64,000 nucleotides of DNA from Micromonospora noduli (GCF_003264365.1 NZ_PYAK01000004.1:1-64000); one strand, 5' to 3'. Shown: positions 16,452-25,758, counted from the stretch's first letter. The notes: generated by a model from the letters alone, not told the origin. Program-made: numbers and translations.

Positions 16452-17810
16452 ATGGCGCGACCGGTGACGAACGCAGCGTTCGAAGGGCTGCTGCTTGCCG
16501 CCGGCTACGGCAACGCTCACGCGGCCTTCGCTCGCCAGCTCAATCACGCCGGCCGCGACCAGGGCGCCTGGCGATACGACGCCGCCAGCGTCTACTGGTG
16601 GTTACGCGGCCGCCGGCCAGGCGAGCACGTCCAGGCCGCCATGGCCGAGACCCTAGCCCGCAAGCTCGGTCGCTCCGTCGCCGTCACGGAGCTGGGCTTC
16701 GGCGCACCCGACAGCGTCGGAACGTGCGCCTATCCCGCGTCCATCGACGGCGCGATCGATACCGCCGAGCAGATCTGGACGAGGCTCGCCAAGCACCTCA
16801 ACTCACAGGTCAGCGGGCCGTTCGACAGCGGCAAAGCCCTACAGGCGGCACTCGGTTGGCGGTATGACCCGAGCGACGTGACCGTCAGCAGGAGCGGCCG
16901 GCAGCAAATCACCCCCACCGACATTCAGTCGCTGTACGCGCTGGCGGACCACTTCACCGACCTCGACCGACGCCACGGCAGCGGTTCTCCGCGCACCCGT
17001 TCCGTCATGGCCGACTTCCTCATACGCCAGGTCACACCCATGCTGCACGGCACCTACACCGAAGCCGTGGGACGCGACCTCATGCGCGCAGCAGCGACAC
17101 TGTGCGGGCAACTCGCCTTCATGTCGTATGACGCGGGCGACCATGCCGCCGCCCAACAACACGTGACCGTCGCCTTGCGGCTCGCCAAGGCCGCCGATGA
17201 CCGCCTGTACGGTGCTCACCTGCTGGCCAACCTCGCTACCCAGGCCGTGCACCTGGGCCACTCCAGGGACGCGGCCCGGCTCGCCGAAGCGGCCATCGAC
17301 GGGGCAGGGCGTGCGCCCGCCGCCGTGCTCGCTCGGCTGCACGCCACCGCCGCCACCGCGCACGGGCAGTCAGGCGAGCGACGTGCCTGCCAGCTCGCGC
17401 TCGCCAGAGCCGAGCGTGCTCTCGATCGCACAGGCGCAGTTCCCGGCCCACGCTGGGTCACCTACTTCAGCCCAGCCCACCTCGCTGGAGCCGCATTAAG
17501 GTGCCTCGGCGACCTACATCTGTATTCGCAGGCCCTTGACCACGCGACCGACGCTCTCAACCTCGCCAGCGAGAACACCAGGACACGCGCCCTGCACACC
17601 GCTCTCGTCGCCGTGACTCATGCACGCGCTGGGGACACCGACGCGGCCTGCGAATGGGGTTGGAAGTTGGCACAGCACGCTTCAGGCATCCATTCGGCGC
17701 GTGTTCAACAGCGCGTCCGTGAACTGACGGCAACGCTCAGCCCTCAGCAGGCGTCGCCCCCGGTCAACGAGGTCCTGCACGGCCTCGCGACCCTGCCGAC
17801 AGCCGCGTAG
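16452..17810 (+). CDS. Helix-turn-helix/TPR regulatory protein
   Basis: 452 aa, divergent from the XRE regulator. Residues 1-85 hold a degenerate helix-turn-helix-like region (NAHAAFARQLNHAGR, then YDAASVYWWLRGRRPGEHVQ). Residues 180-430 are alanine-rich helical repeats of TPR type. Proteins of this design are widespread in Streptomyces and Micromonospora and have been linked to development, but this member's role is unknown. ATG with GGAGGC upstream. Confidence 0.75.
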   Translation: MARPVTNAAFEGLLLAAGYGNAHAAFARQLNHAGRDQGAWRYDAASVYWWLRGRRPGEHVQAAMAETLARKLGRSVAVTELGFGAPDSVGTCAYPASIDGAIDTAEQIWTRLAKHLNSQVSGPFDSGKALQAALGWRYDPSDVTVSRSGRQQITPTDIQSLYALADHFTDLDRRHGSGSPRTRSVMADFLIRQVTPMLHGTYTEAVGRDLMRAAATLCGQLAFMSYDAGDHAAAQQHVTVALRLAKAADDRLYGAHLLANLATQAVHLGHSRDAARLAEAAIDGAGRAPAAVLARLHATAATAHGQSGERRACQLALARAERALDRTGAVPGPRWVTYFSPAHLAGAALRCLGDLHLYSQALDHATDALNLASENTRTRALHTALVAVTHARAGDTDAACEWGWKLAQHASGIHSARVQQRVRELTATLSPQQASPPVNEVLHGLATLPTAA

Positions 17811-17851
17811 CGCGAGAGCCCCACCTGGACCCGTCCGCTAGCGTCACCGAG

Positions 17852-18361
17852 GTGACCTGGACGGAGCCCGCCACGTGGTACGCCAACCTGGCTTCCTTCT
17901 ACGCCGCCGCCGCGGCCTTCATCACCGACCCGGCCGGCAACGTGCTGCTCGTCAAGCCCACGTACCGCGACCACTGGGCCTTCCCGGGCGGTTACGTCGA
18001 CGAGGGCGAATATCCACACGCCGCCTGCGCCCGGGAGATCCGAGAGGAGTTGGGGATCTCTGTGGTGGTAGGTGACCTTCTCGTAGTGGACTGGGCACCG
18101 CCCGCCGGGCAGCGGCCACGCGCGATTGTCAGCTTCACGTTCGACTGCGGGTCCATCGCCAACCTCGATGGTCTCGATCTCCCGAGACAGGAGTTGGAGG
18201 ACGTCGCCTTCTTCTCGCCCCGAGAGGCCGAGCAGCGTCTTCCCGAGAACGTCGCCCCACGAGTTCAGTCAGCGATGAGCGTCCGTGACCTACACGCTCC
18301 GCTGTACCTTGCTGGCGGCTCGGTCCTCCCACCGCCATCCGTTGATGGAGCAGAACACTAA
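17852..18361 (+). CDS. NUDIX hydrolase
   Basis: 169 aa. NUDIX box GGYVDEGEYPHAACAREIRE followed by ELGI (residues 49-72) fits the GX5EX7REUXEEXGU consensus for Mg-dependent cleavage of nucleoside diphosphates linked to X. HWAFPGG precedes the box as usual. GTG start. It follows the regulator at 16452 by 41 bp on the same strand. Substrate unknown. Confidence 0.9.
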   Translation: MTWTEPATWYANLASFYAAAAAFITDPAGNVLLVKPTYRDHWAFPGGYVDEGEYPHAACAREIREELGISVVVGDLLVVDWAPPAGQRPRAIVSFTFDCGSIANLDGLDLPRQELEDVAFFSPREAEQRLPENVAPRVQSAMSVRDLHAPLYLAGGSVLPPPSVDGAEH

Positions 18362-18450
18362 GCAGAGCCTCGGTCGCAGACTGCGTGAACAAATTCAGGC
18401 GCACCGGTCAACTCGTCGGTCGCTCACCGGGCCCAGACGCCTGTTACGGC

Positions 18451-19539
18451 TTACGAATGCGGATCTGGCAAACTGCTCCCTTCTGAGTTCGGTCCGTGCA
18501 CCGCCTCGTCGATGGCCAAGGCCCGCTCAAGCAGCGGTCGAGCCGCCGCTGCGTCCCCCAAATCCCGCAGGATCAGGGCGAGATTTCTCAGCCGGATCGC
18601 GACATCAGGGTGATCCGGCCGGTACGCCGCCTCACTAATGGCCAAGGCTCGCTCAGCCAACGGTCGAGCCGCCGTCATGTCCCCCAACGCGTGCAGGACC
18701 GTGGCGAGATTGTTCAGCTCGGTCGCGACGGCAGGATGGTCCGGCCCGTACACCGTCTCGTCGATGGCCAAGGCCCGCTCAAGCAGCAGGCGAGCTTCAG
18801 CCGCATCCCCCAAGTTTCGCAGGACCAGGGCGAGATTGTTCAGCCCGGTCGCGACGGCAGGATGGTCCGGCCCGCGCACCGTCTCGTCGATGGCCAAGGC
18901 CCGCTCAAGCAGCGGTCGAGCGGCCGCCGGGTCCCCCAAGTCCTGGAGTATCAGGGCGAGGTTGTTTAGCCGGATCGCGACGGCTGGGTGGTCCGGCCCG
19001 TACGCCGCCTCACTAATGGCCAAGGCCCGCTCAGCCAGCTGTCGAGCCGTTGCCGTGTCCCCCAAATCCTGCAGGACCAGGGCGAGATTGCTCAGCCCGA
19101 TAGCGACGGCAGGGTGGTCCCGTCCGTACACCATCTCGTCGATGGCCAAGGCCCGCTCAAGCAGCAGGCGAGCCCCAGCCGCATCCCCCAAGTTTCGCAG
19201 AACCAGGGCGAGATTGTTCAGCCCGGTCGCGACGTCAGGGTGGTCCGGCCCGTGCACCACCTCATGGATGACCAACGCCCGCTCAAGCAGCGGCGTGGCC
19301 TCGGCGTATCGCCCGTGTGCCTGAAGGAACGTCCCAGCGCGATCCAGTAGATAACTGCAATCCTGAGCCACCGCAGAATTTTCGCCGCCATCATCAGGCA
19401 CATGACCAGTGGCCGTCAGAACATGCGGCAACAGAACCGACCACCTAGGCCATCCCTCAGGGGACTGCAGCACATCATCACCGGGCGCGGCGGCCCGCAA
19501 CAAACCCAAGGCCACTGCCAAGGGATCCATCACCAGCAT
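18451..19539 (-). CDS. TPR-repeat protein, paralogue of the sensor half of the TIR-NB-ARC locus
   Basis: 362 aa. After a 65-residue start (MDPLAVALGLLRAAAPGDD) come about 6.5 TPRs of 42 residues, each of the form LLERALAIDE-x-V-x-GPDHPAVA followed by LNNLALVLRNLGD. The first 80 codons are about 97% identical in DNA to the matching part of the TPR gene at 20036-21490, showing recent duplication or gene conversion. It has no TIR, NB-ARC or signal peptide. It is the last gene of the minus-strand locus, 53 bp after the membrane protein. It could be an alternative sensor or a decoy, or a 3' remnant of a second copy. Confidence 0.8.
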   Translation of the reverse strand: MLVMDPLAVALGLLRAAAPGDDVLQSPEGWPRWSVLLPHVLTATGHVPDDGGENSAVAQDCSYLLDRAGTFLQAHGRYAEATPLLERALVIHEVVHGPDHPDVATGLNNLALVLRNLGDAAGARLLLERALAIDEMVYGRDHPAVAIGLSNLALVLQDLGDTATARQLAERALAISEAAYGPDHPAVAIRLNNLALILQDLGDPAAARPLLERALAIDETVRGPDHPAVATGLNNLALVLRNLGDAAEARLLLERALAIDETVYGPDHPAVATELNNLATVLHALGDMTAARPLAERALAISEAAYRPDHPDVAIRLRNLALILRDLGDAAAARPLLERALAIDEAVHGPNSEGSSLPDPHS

Positions 19540-19592
19540 CCTTGATCAACCCACCCGTCCGCCACCTGGCTGCCAAGGCATGAATCCGACGC

Positions 19593-20039
19593 TCACAGGA
19601 GTGTTGCAATGATCAATGCAACTCCGTAGGCTGCTATTCCGCAATGAAGTCCGGTCCACAGGTGGTGTAAGCGCACTCGATGTAGGCGAGGGTGCTTTTC
19701 GTAGTGAGCTTCCCGGAATTGCCGTATAAGATCGTCGCCGCGCGCCAACGAGCCGTCCTCTTTCAGTGCTTGGGTCAAGGCCCGAGCTTGCTGGAGATGA
19801 TATTCGGCACGCTCGTGGTATTTCGCTGCCGCTAGGGCGCCGAACACTCCCGACAGCGTGATCAGAATCGACAGCGGCAAAGTTGTGGCGGCGAACTTCT
19901 GTTGCGCGATGAGGCCGCTCAGCGCAGCCGTGATGGCAAGCAGGTAGTTGGTGAGGACCGCACGCTGGTTCTCCGATTGCCGTAACTGCTCGCGGTGTTC
20001 ACCCCAGTAAGCAAGGGTGGCAGCATCGGCCTGGCTCAT
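19593..20039 (-). CDS. Three-helix membrane protein in the TIR-NB-ARC/TPR locus (candidate effector)
   Basis: 148 aa. Two adjacent hydrophobic helices at about residues 28-46 and 53-72, a cytoplasmic amphipathic helical region of about 50 residues (YHERAEYHLQQARALTQAL), and a third hydrophobic helix at 126-148. The architecture recalls SLATT-like two-transmembrane effectors of bacterial conflict systems, although the family is not certain. The ATG overlaps the stop of the TPR gene by 4 bp, so the two are made together. Membrane disruption upon sensing is the inferred role. Confidence 0.75.
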   Translation of the reverse strand: MSQADAATLAYWGEHREQLRQSENQRAVLTNYLLAITAALSGLIAQQKFAATTLPLSILITLSGVFGALAAAKYHERAEYHLQQARALTQALKEDGSLARGDDLIRQFREAHYEKHPRLHRVRLHHLWTGLHCGIAAYGVALIIATLL

Positions 20040-21490
20040 GTAACGGTCTCCTCTGAATACGATTGCGCGAGGCCCGACGCCGCCTCGTCGATCACCACCA
20101 CCCGCTCAAGCAATGGCCGAGCCGCCGCTGTATCCCCCACCTCCCGCAGGAGCACGGCGAGATTGTTCAGCACGGTCGCAACGACAGGGTGATCCGGCCC
20201 GTGCACCACCTCAGCAATGGCCGCTGCCCGCTCAAGCAACGGCCGAGCCGCCGCCGTATCCCCCACATCCTGCAGAACCGTGGCGAGATTGTTCAGCCCG
20301 GTTGCGACGTCAGGGTGGTCTCGTCCCTGCACCGCCTCAGCGATGACCAACGCCCGCTCAAGCAACGGCCGAGCCGCCGCCGTATCCCCTAAGTAGCGCA
20401 GGACCGTCGCAAGATTGTTCAGCACAGTCGCAACGACGGGGTGATCCGGCCCGCACGCCGCCTCAGCACTGACCAACGCCCGCTCAAGCAACGGCCGAGC
20501 CGCCGCCGCATCCCCCACATCCTGCAGGACCATAGCGAGATTGTTCAGCCCGGTCGCGACGTCAGGGTGATCCGGCCCGTACACCGCCTCAGCAATGACC
20601 AACGCCCGCTCAAGCAACGACCGAGCCGCCGCCGCATCCCCCAAGTCGCGCAGGACCGTCGCAAGATTGCTCAGCCGGATCGCAACGACAGGGTGATCCG
20701 GCCCGTACACCGCCTCAGCAATGACCAACGCCCGCTCAAGCAACGACCGAGCCGCCGCCGCATCCCCCAAGTCGCGCAGGACCGTCGCAAGATTGTTCAG
20801 CCGGGTCGCAACGACAGGATGGTCCGGCCCGTGCATCGCCTCAGCGATGGCCAACGCCCGCTCAACCAGCGGCCGAGCTGCCGCCGCGTCCCCCGAAGCC
20901 CGCAGGACCATGGCGAGATTGCTCAGCCGGATCGCGACGTCAGGGTGGTCTCGTCCGTGCACCGCCTCAGCGATGACCAACGCTCGCTCAAGCAACGACC
21001 GAGCCGCCGCCGCATCCCCCAAGTCGCGCAGGACCGTCGCAAGATTGCTCAGCCCGGTCGCGACGTCAGGGTGATCCGGCCCGTACACCGCCTCAGCGAT
21101 GACCAACGCCCGCTCAAGCAACGGCCGAGCCGCCGCCGCATCCCCCACATCCTGCAGGACCATGGCGAGATTGTTCAGCCCGGTCGCGACGTCAGGGTGG
21201 TCCGGCCCGTGCACCGCCTCCTTGATGGCCAACGCCCGCTCAAGCAGCGGCGTGGCCTCGACGTATCGCCCGTGTGCCTGAAGGAACGTCCCAGCGCGAT
21301 CCAGCAGATAACTGCAATCCTGAGCCACCGCAGAATTTTCGCCGCCATCATCAGGCACATGACCAGTGGCCGTCAGAACATGCGGCAACAGAACCGACCA
21401 CCTAGGCCATCCCTCAGGAGACCGCAGCACATCATCACCGGGCGCGGCGGCCCGCAACAAACCCAACGCCACAGCCAACGAATCCATCAC
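20036..21490 (-). CDS. TPR sensor protein, downstream half of a split TIR-NB-ARC-TPR
   Basis: 484 aa. A 75-residue linker domain (LAVALGLLRAAAPGDDVLRS and following) is followed by about 9.5 TPRs of 42 residues, ending with a short degenerate tail. The 126-bp units are nearly identical in places (compare 20595-20670 with 20721-20796), so the array can expand or contract. GTG at 21490, next codon ATG; GAGGGGAAG lies just upstream. It is in the same reading frame as the TIR-NB-ARC gene, with only one TGA and six codons between. In homologues these regions are normally one polypeptide. Probably the ligand-sensing part. Confidence 0.85.
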   Translation of the reverse strand: MMDSLAVALGLLRAAAPGDDVLRSPEGWPRWSVLLPHVLTATGHVPDDGGENSAVAQDCSYLLDRAGTFLQAHGRYVEATPLLERALAIKEAVHGPDHPDVATGLNNLAMVLQDVGDAAAARPLLERALVIAEAVYGPDHPDVATGLSNLATVLRDLGDAAAARSLLERALVIAEAVHGRDHPDVAIRLSNLAMVLRASGDAAAARPLVERALAIAEAMHGPDHPVVATRLNNLATVLRDLGDAAAARSLLERALVIAEAVYGPDHPVVAIRLSNLATVLRDLGDAAAARSLLERALVIAEAVYGPDHPDVATGLNNLAMVLQDVGDAAAARPLLERALVSAEAACGPDHPVVATVLNNLATVLRYLGDTAAARPLLERALVIAEAVQGRDHPDVATGLNNLATVLQDVGDTAAARPLLERAAAIAEVVHGPDHPVVATVLNNLAVLLREVGDTAAARPLLERVVVIDEAASGLAQSYSEETVT

Positions 21491-21508
21491 CGGCTTCCCC
21501 TCAGCTGG

Positions 21509-23059
21509 TCATTCAGGAGGTGCCGGAGACGATTTTACCGTGCCGGAGACGATTTTACCGTGCCGGTGCCTTAACGCGGCCTGCACTAGGCGATGCAGCT
21601 GCAACCCTGATTCCGTGCGCCTTGCCAACGAATAGTCCACCACCGCAGCCACGGCGTCGCTGAAACCCAGGGGATCCCGTGCGGTTACCGCCAACGGCTC
21701 CGGCAGCCAATCGTGGTGAGTAGTGAACAAGTCCAACGGTATCGGCTCAGGTGCCAAGTAAGCACAGACATCAAGCAACTGAACAGAGGACGGGCTGTCC
21801 GCCATCAGACGTTCGAGACTCAGTTCCCACACTGTGGCTATCGTTTCCTGCCGATACGCGGACTGGCCGCGGCTGTATAACTCCTGGCCCCTCGTACGCA
21901 GCAAATGCAGATACTCGGTGGGCGGCATTTGGGTGCGATCGAGATAGGCGGCGGCCTGCTCCAACGCCAACGGCAACCGACCCAACTGTTCGGCGATCTG
22001 CACTGCCACGGCCTCAGGGAGAGCAGGCACCCGTGCTCGCATCAAGTCCACCGCCTCGCCAGATTCCACCACGTCCAGGTCATGCACCCGCCCTATGGCC
22101 GAGAACCCGCCCCGGCGGGTAGTCACGAGGACATGGCCGGGGATCCCCGGCGGGAGCGGAACCGCTGGCAACCACGGGCGCACCTGGTCGACAGCGTCGG
22201 CATTGTCAAACACGAGCAGCCATCCGGGTACCTCCCGCAACGCCTCATGCACCGTCACCCGCAGCGTTTCTGGATCGACGTCCGCCTCCACACCCAATCG
22301 CTGTGCCAGCCGCGCGAACTGGTCCGGAATCAACGTGGGTTTCTCGGCCGCCACCCACCACACCAGGTCGTAGGCACTCATGTGCCGGTTCGCATACTCG
22401 ACCGCGAGCTGCGTCTTACCGACTCCTCCGAGCCCACGTATCGAATGCACGGTGAGCGGCAAGCCCGCCGTCAACCCCTCTGCCAACGCCTTCAGGTCCC
22501 GATCCCGTCCCGTGAAGTGCGGGTTGCGGGCGGGCACGTTCCATACCGTCGGCAGAGCCCCAGGAAACCTCGTCTCTCGCGGCATCGCCCGGCCCTCCGG
22601 GAAGGGAGGCGGACTGGATGGTTTGGCCCGCCCCATAAGCGCTCGTGCCACCATCGACCGGACCCGGGCCTTCGCCTTCGCCTCAGGCACGCCAAATATG
22701 TCGACACCCACCACGTTGGCCAACAGACCCGGTCGCTCGCAGTCATTCACCCGCACAGTGAGCAGCTTGCGGAGACGACCGGCGGGATCGGCCGCCCAAG
22801 CAGCCTGCCACTCTGCACCGCCATACACAGACTTCAGATACTCCGGCGACAACACCGCAATCGTTCGCTCAGCGTGCTGTGTCCCATCCTGCATGCCCTG
22901 GATCCAGTGAGTACCCGGCACGAAATCCCAGGCTTGAACCAACACTTGGTGGCCGTCTTCCTCCAACAGCCACGCGATCCACTCCGCCCACGACCGATCG
23001 GCCTGCGTGTACGAGACGAAGAAATCCCAACCCGTGGTCTCGCTGTCACCATTGGTCAC
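21509..23059 (-). CDS. TIR-NB-ARC (STAND NTPase) protein
   Basis: 516 aa. TIR domain at residues 1-145 ([20 protein letters not shown]; the likely catalytic Glu lies in [10 protein letters not shown]), so NAD+ cleavage or signalling is expected. NB-ARC ATPase from about 190: P-loop [16 protein letters not shown], Walker [10 protein letters not shown], sensor VLVTTRR and the [12 protein letters not shown] helix. A winged-helix region ends in [12 protein letters not shown]. It stops after a 20-bp tandem duplication, before the TPRs. It carries a TTA codon (21574-21572) just upstream of the duplication. Predicted immune or abortive-infection protein by analogy with NLRs; activity not proven. Confidence 0.88.
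   Translation of the reverse strand: MTNGDSETTGWDFFVSYTQADRSWAEWIAWLLEEDGHQVLVQAWDFVPGTHWIQGMQDGTQHAERTIAVLSPEYLKSVYGGAEWQAAWAADPAGRLRKLLTVRVNDCERPGLLANVVGVDIFGVPEAKAKARVRSMVARALMGRAKPSSPPPFPEGRAMPRETRFPGALPTVWNVPARNPHFTGRDRDLKALAEGLTAGLPLTVHSIRGLGGVGKTQLAVEYANRHMSAYDLVWWVAAEKPTLIPDQFARLAQRLGVEADVDPETLRVTVHEALREVPGWLLVFDNADAVDQVRPWLPAVPLPPGIPGHVLVTTRRGGFSAIGRVHDLDVVESGEAVDLMRARVPALPEAVAVQIAEQLGRLPLALEQAAAYLDRTQMPPTEYLHLLRTRGQELYSRGQSAYRQETIATVWELSLERLMADSPSSVQLLDVCAYLAPEPIPLDLFTTHHDWLPEPLAVTARDPLGFSDAVAAVVDYSLARRTESGLQLHRLVQAALRHRHGKIVSGTVKSSPAPPE
21521..21560. repeat. Exact 20-bp tandem duplication at the TIR-NB-ARC 3' end
   Basis: TGCCGGAGACGATTTTACCG occurs twice in a row (21521-21540 and 21541-21560), with a 6-base partial third copy. 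Twenty bases shift the frame; it lies between the NB-ARC and TPR coding regions. Confidence 0.95.
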
Positions 23060-23203
23060 TCAGCCAGGCTGCCACACAGGCAACTCCACGCCAATCAACC
23101 TGCCAGCCGGCTCCCCTGCCATCCCTATGACTCCCAGGCAGGTCCAAGCGGTGAGGGCTAGCGAAGTCGGCGCGTAGGGTGGAGTAGACGCACGGACGAT
23201 GAG

Positions 23204-23240
23204 ATGGGCGGCCGCCGGTCGGCGTCCGGCGGCCGCCCAT
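23204..23240 (-). terminator. Strong hairpin terminator after the GH71/99-like gene
   Basis: Perfect 15-bp stem ATGGGCGGCCGCCGG (23204-23218) with its complement (23226-23240) and a 7-nt loop, directly after the stop at 23247. The rest of 23060-23246 holds the promoter of the TIR gene. Confidence 0.8.
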
Positions 23241-23246
23241 GCCCGG

Positions 23247-25634
23247 TCAGCTGGCGTAGACCTCCAGCGTCGACAGTTGCCCGGCCGGCCAGCCGGTGTT
23301 GCCAGTGACGGTGATCCGCACGTAACGCGCCTGGGCAGCGGTGAACGTCAGGGTCACCTGGTTACCGGTGGCCGGGTTGAAGGTCCGTCCCGCCGACCCA
23401 ACGAGCGTCCCGAAGCTCCCCCCATCGGTGCTGCCCTGCACCGAGAGGGTCTGCGTCCGGCTGCCCCACGCCGACGACGGCGGCAGCTTCAAGACCACCC
23501 GCCCAACCGTGCGCGACGACCCCAGATCAACCTGGACCCACTGCGGGAACGCGCTGTTGGCGCTCTCCCAGTAACTGTTCGCGTCCCCGTCCACCACGTT
23601 GCCCGACCCGTAACTCTGGACGTGGCTGCTCTCCGACGTGGATCGACCCCGGGCCAGGTCCGCGTTGGCCGCGGCGTCCGTGGTGACGGTGACCGCCGAG
23701 GACGCGCCCGAGGTGTTGCCGGCGGCGTCGCGGGCCACAACGGTGAAGGTGTACGCGGTCGACGGGCTGAGCCCGCTAACTGTCGCCGTGGTGCCCGTGA
23801 CTGTGGCGACGACGTTGCCGCCCTGGCGTACCTGGTAGCCGGTCACCCCGGTGTCGTCGGTGGAGGCCGTCCACGCCAGTGACACGCTCGTCGACGTCTT
23901 ACCGCTTACCGTAAGGCCGCTCGGGGCGGTCGGCGGGTTGTCCGGGACGGTGCTGCCGGCGTACACCTCGACCTGGGCGAGTTGCGCGGCCGGCCAGCCG
24001 GTGTTGCCGCTGATGCTGAGGCGGACGTAGCGGGCCGTGGTGGTCGTCAGCGTGCGGGTGACGGTGTTTCCGGTGGCCGGGTCGAAGGCGAACGCGGAGG
24101 ACCCGGCGATGGTGGCGAAGGAGTTGCCGTCGACGCTGCCCTGCACGGTGATGGTCTGGGTGCGCGCGCCCCAGCCGGCGGGCAACCGCACCACAAGTTT
24201 GTTGACCTGGTGGCTGGCGCCGAGGTCGACCTGCCACCAGTGCGGGAAGGCGCCGCCGCCGCTCTCCCAGTAGCTGCCGGCGTTCGAGTCCACAGCGTTC
24301 GACGCTGGGAACCCGCCGCCCTGGCTGCTGGCTGAGGTGGGCCGGCCGGCGGCCAGGTTGCCGGTGGCCGGTGGCGGGGTGCCGACCATCGGCGGGGTGG
24401 GGCGTACGGCGGTGAGCGCGAGTTGCCCCTTGAGCATCCGGCCGCCGTCGGCCGTGATCCGCAGGTAGTAGTCGGAGGAACAGGCCACGCCGTCCTCGTC
24501 GAGGGCCCGGATGTTCGCGCCGGCCGGGGTGGTGGCCTGGGTCTCGGACGTCTTGGCGATCTGGTTGCCCTCGTTGTACTCGTCGAACATGGACACGTAG
24601 AGGCCCTGGGAGCCGAGTCGGACCATGTTGTAGATGTGCCGCCAGTAGAAGTCGCCGTGCTTGCGGTGCCCCCCGGCGAGGTCGCCGGGCATCACGCAGG
24701 GCAGGTAGTCGATGCCGCGCGCCGCGCAGTCGGCCATGTCGCCGACGTTGACGTTGTTGTAGTACGAGTCCAGCTCTTCCACGGTCCTGGCCCGGTAGAC
24801 CATCCACGGCGAGATCGCGTGGAACGCGTGGTAGACGTCGAGGAAGCCGGGGCGGGAGTCCTCGATGCCCTGCCGCCACCAGGTGGGCACGCCACCGATG
24901 ACGTAGCAGCCCTGCGCCTTGAACCAGTTGATGACCTCCAGGCAGGGCCCAGGGGTGAAGGGTCGGCTGGGCTCGCTGAAGCCGAATCCCCAGATGCAGA
25001 CGACCGGTTTGCGGTTCTGCCGGGCGTACGCGGACGACGCGGTGTGCGCGGCCATCTTCGTCGTCCAGTCGGTCTTGATCTCCGATTGGAAGGTCAGCCA
25101 GTCGGTGACGTCGTACATGATGTAGAACTTGCGGTTGTACCGCTCGGCCGCGGAGCGGACCTTCTGCGTCATCGCGTCGCGGGTGGGGCCCTCGTCGCCC
25201 ATCGGGTTGAACCGTTGCAGCGCGGCGGTGTCGCAGCCGTTCTCCTGCATCCAGCGGAAGTGGGTGTCCACCGTCTGCTGGTCGTACGAGGAGAAGAGGG
25301 TGGCCGGCTGGCCGTTGCCCAGGTTGGGGTACGCGGTGGGATAGGTGCGCGTGTACTCGCGCATGTCCGGCCAGGACACGATTGTGGTGTTGGCGGGTGA
25401 GGGCGGCTGGAACCGGTCGCGGCCCCAGTGCCACCATCCGCCGATCGGCGCCCCGTCGCCGGGGGCGCTGAACCAGCCCTGGTAGCCGACCGTCACTTTG
25501 CCGACCACGTCCCCGGGGGGACTGGCGGCGTGCGCGGGGCTGGACAGGGTGGTGAGCAGCTCGGTGGTGGAGGCGGTGGCGAGGGCGGACCCGGCCAGCA
25601 CCGATGTGACGAACCTGCGGCGGGAGACCGCCAT
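23247..25634 (-). CDS. Secreted GH71/GH99-like protein with two F5/8C (CBM32-like) modules and FN3
   Basis: 795 aa. Twin-arginine signal SRRRFVTSVLAGSALA at the N-terminus. Residues 45-385 resemble the GH71/GH99-like clan: GYQGWFSAPGDGAPIGGWWH, FSSYDQQTVDTHFRWMQENG and SMFDEYNEGNQI with candidate catalytic acids. Then a discoidin module (about 405-540), an FN3 domain (about 550-635, PSGLTVSGKTSTSVSLAW) and a second discoidin module to the end. The modules would anchor it on polysaccharide. ATG at 25634 has AAGGAG upstream. Substrate (mannan, alpha-glucan or other) cannot be decided. Confidence 0.88.
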   Translation of the reverse strand: MAVSRRRFVTSVLAGSALATASTTELLTTLSSPAHAASPPGDVVGKVTVGYQGWFSAPGDGAPIGGWWHWGRDRFQPPSPANTTIVSWPDMREYTRTYPTAYPNLGNGQPATLFSSYDQQTVDTHFRWMQENGCDTAALQRFNPMGDEGPTRDAMTQKVRSAAERYNRKFYIMYDVTDWLTFQSEIKTDWTTKMAAHTASSAYARQNRKPVVCIWGFGFSEPSRPFTPGPCLEVINWFKAQGCYVIGGVPTWWRQGIEDSRPGFLDVYHAFHAISPWMVYRARTVEELDSYYNNVNVGDMADCAARGIDYLPCVMPGDLAGGHRKHGDFYWRHIYNMVRLGSQGLYVSMFDEYNEGNQIAKTSETQATTPAGANIRALDEDGVACSSDYYLRITADGGRMLKGQLALTAVRPTPPMVGTPPPATGNLAAGRPTSASSQGGGFPASNAVDSNAGSYWESGGGAFPHWWQVDLGASHQVNKLVVRLPAGWGARTQTITVQGSVDGNSFATIAGSSAFAFDPATGNTVTRTLTTTTARYVRLSISGNTGWPAAQLAQVEVYAGSTVPDNPPTAPSGLTVSGKTSTSVSLAWTASTDDTGVTGYQVRQGGNVVATVTGTTATVSGLSPSTAYTFTVVARDAAGNTSGASSAVTVTTDAAANADLARGRSTSESSHVQSYGSGNVVDGDANSYWESANSAFPQWVQVDLGSSRTVGRVVLKLPPSSAWGSRTQTLSVQGSTDGGSFGTLVGSAGRTFNPATGNQVTLTFTAAQARYVRITVTGNTGWPAGQLSTLEVYAS

Positions 25635-25710
25635 GAGGACCACTCCTTCGGGACGGAAGGCATTGACGGCCATCGTGGCAGCAGTGGATGCCGACCCGCA
25701 AGAGTTAGAC

Positions 25711-25732
25711 TGATCGATGAAAATCCCGATCA
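25711..25732. promoter_or_regulatory. Operator-like inverted repeat upstream of the GH71/99-like gene
   Basis: TGATCG (25711-25716) and CGATCA (25727-25732) around a 10-nt AT-rich spacer, 77 bp upstream of the start codon. Possible binding site of a sugar-responsive regulator; no regulator gene is adjacent. Confidence 0.3.
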
Positions 25733-25758
25733 GATGACGGGAATTACGCGCTGGCTCG

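Noticed and set aside
20441..21574. 377-codon plus-strand frame opposite the TPR array
   Set aside because: The 126-bp repeat keeps all frames periodic, so the antisense frame stays open by repetition; only the minus strand gives TPRs.
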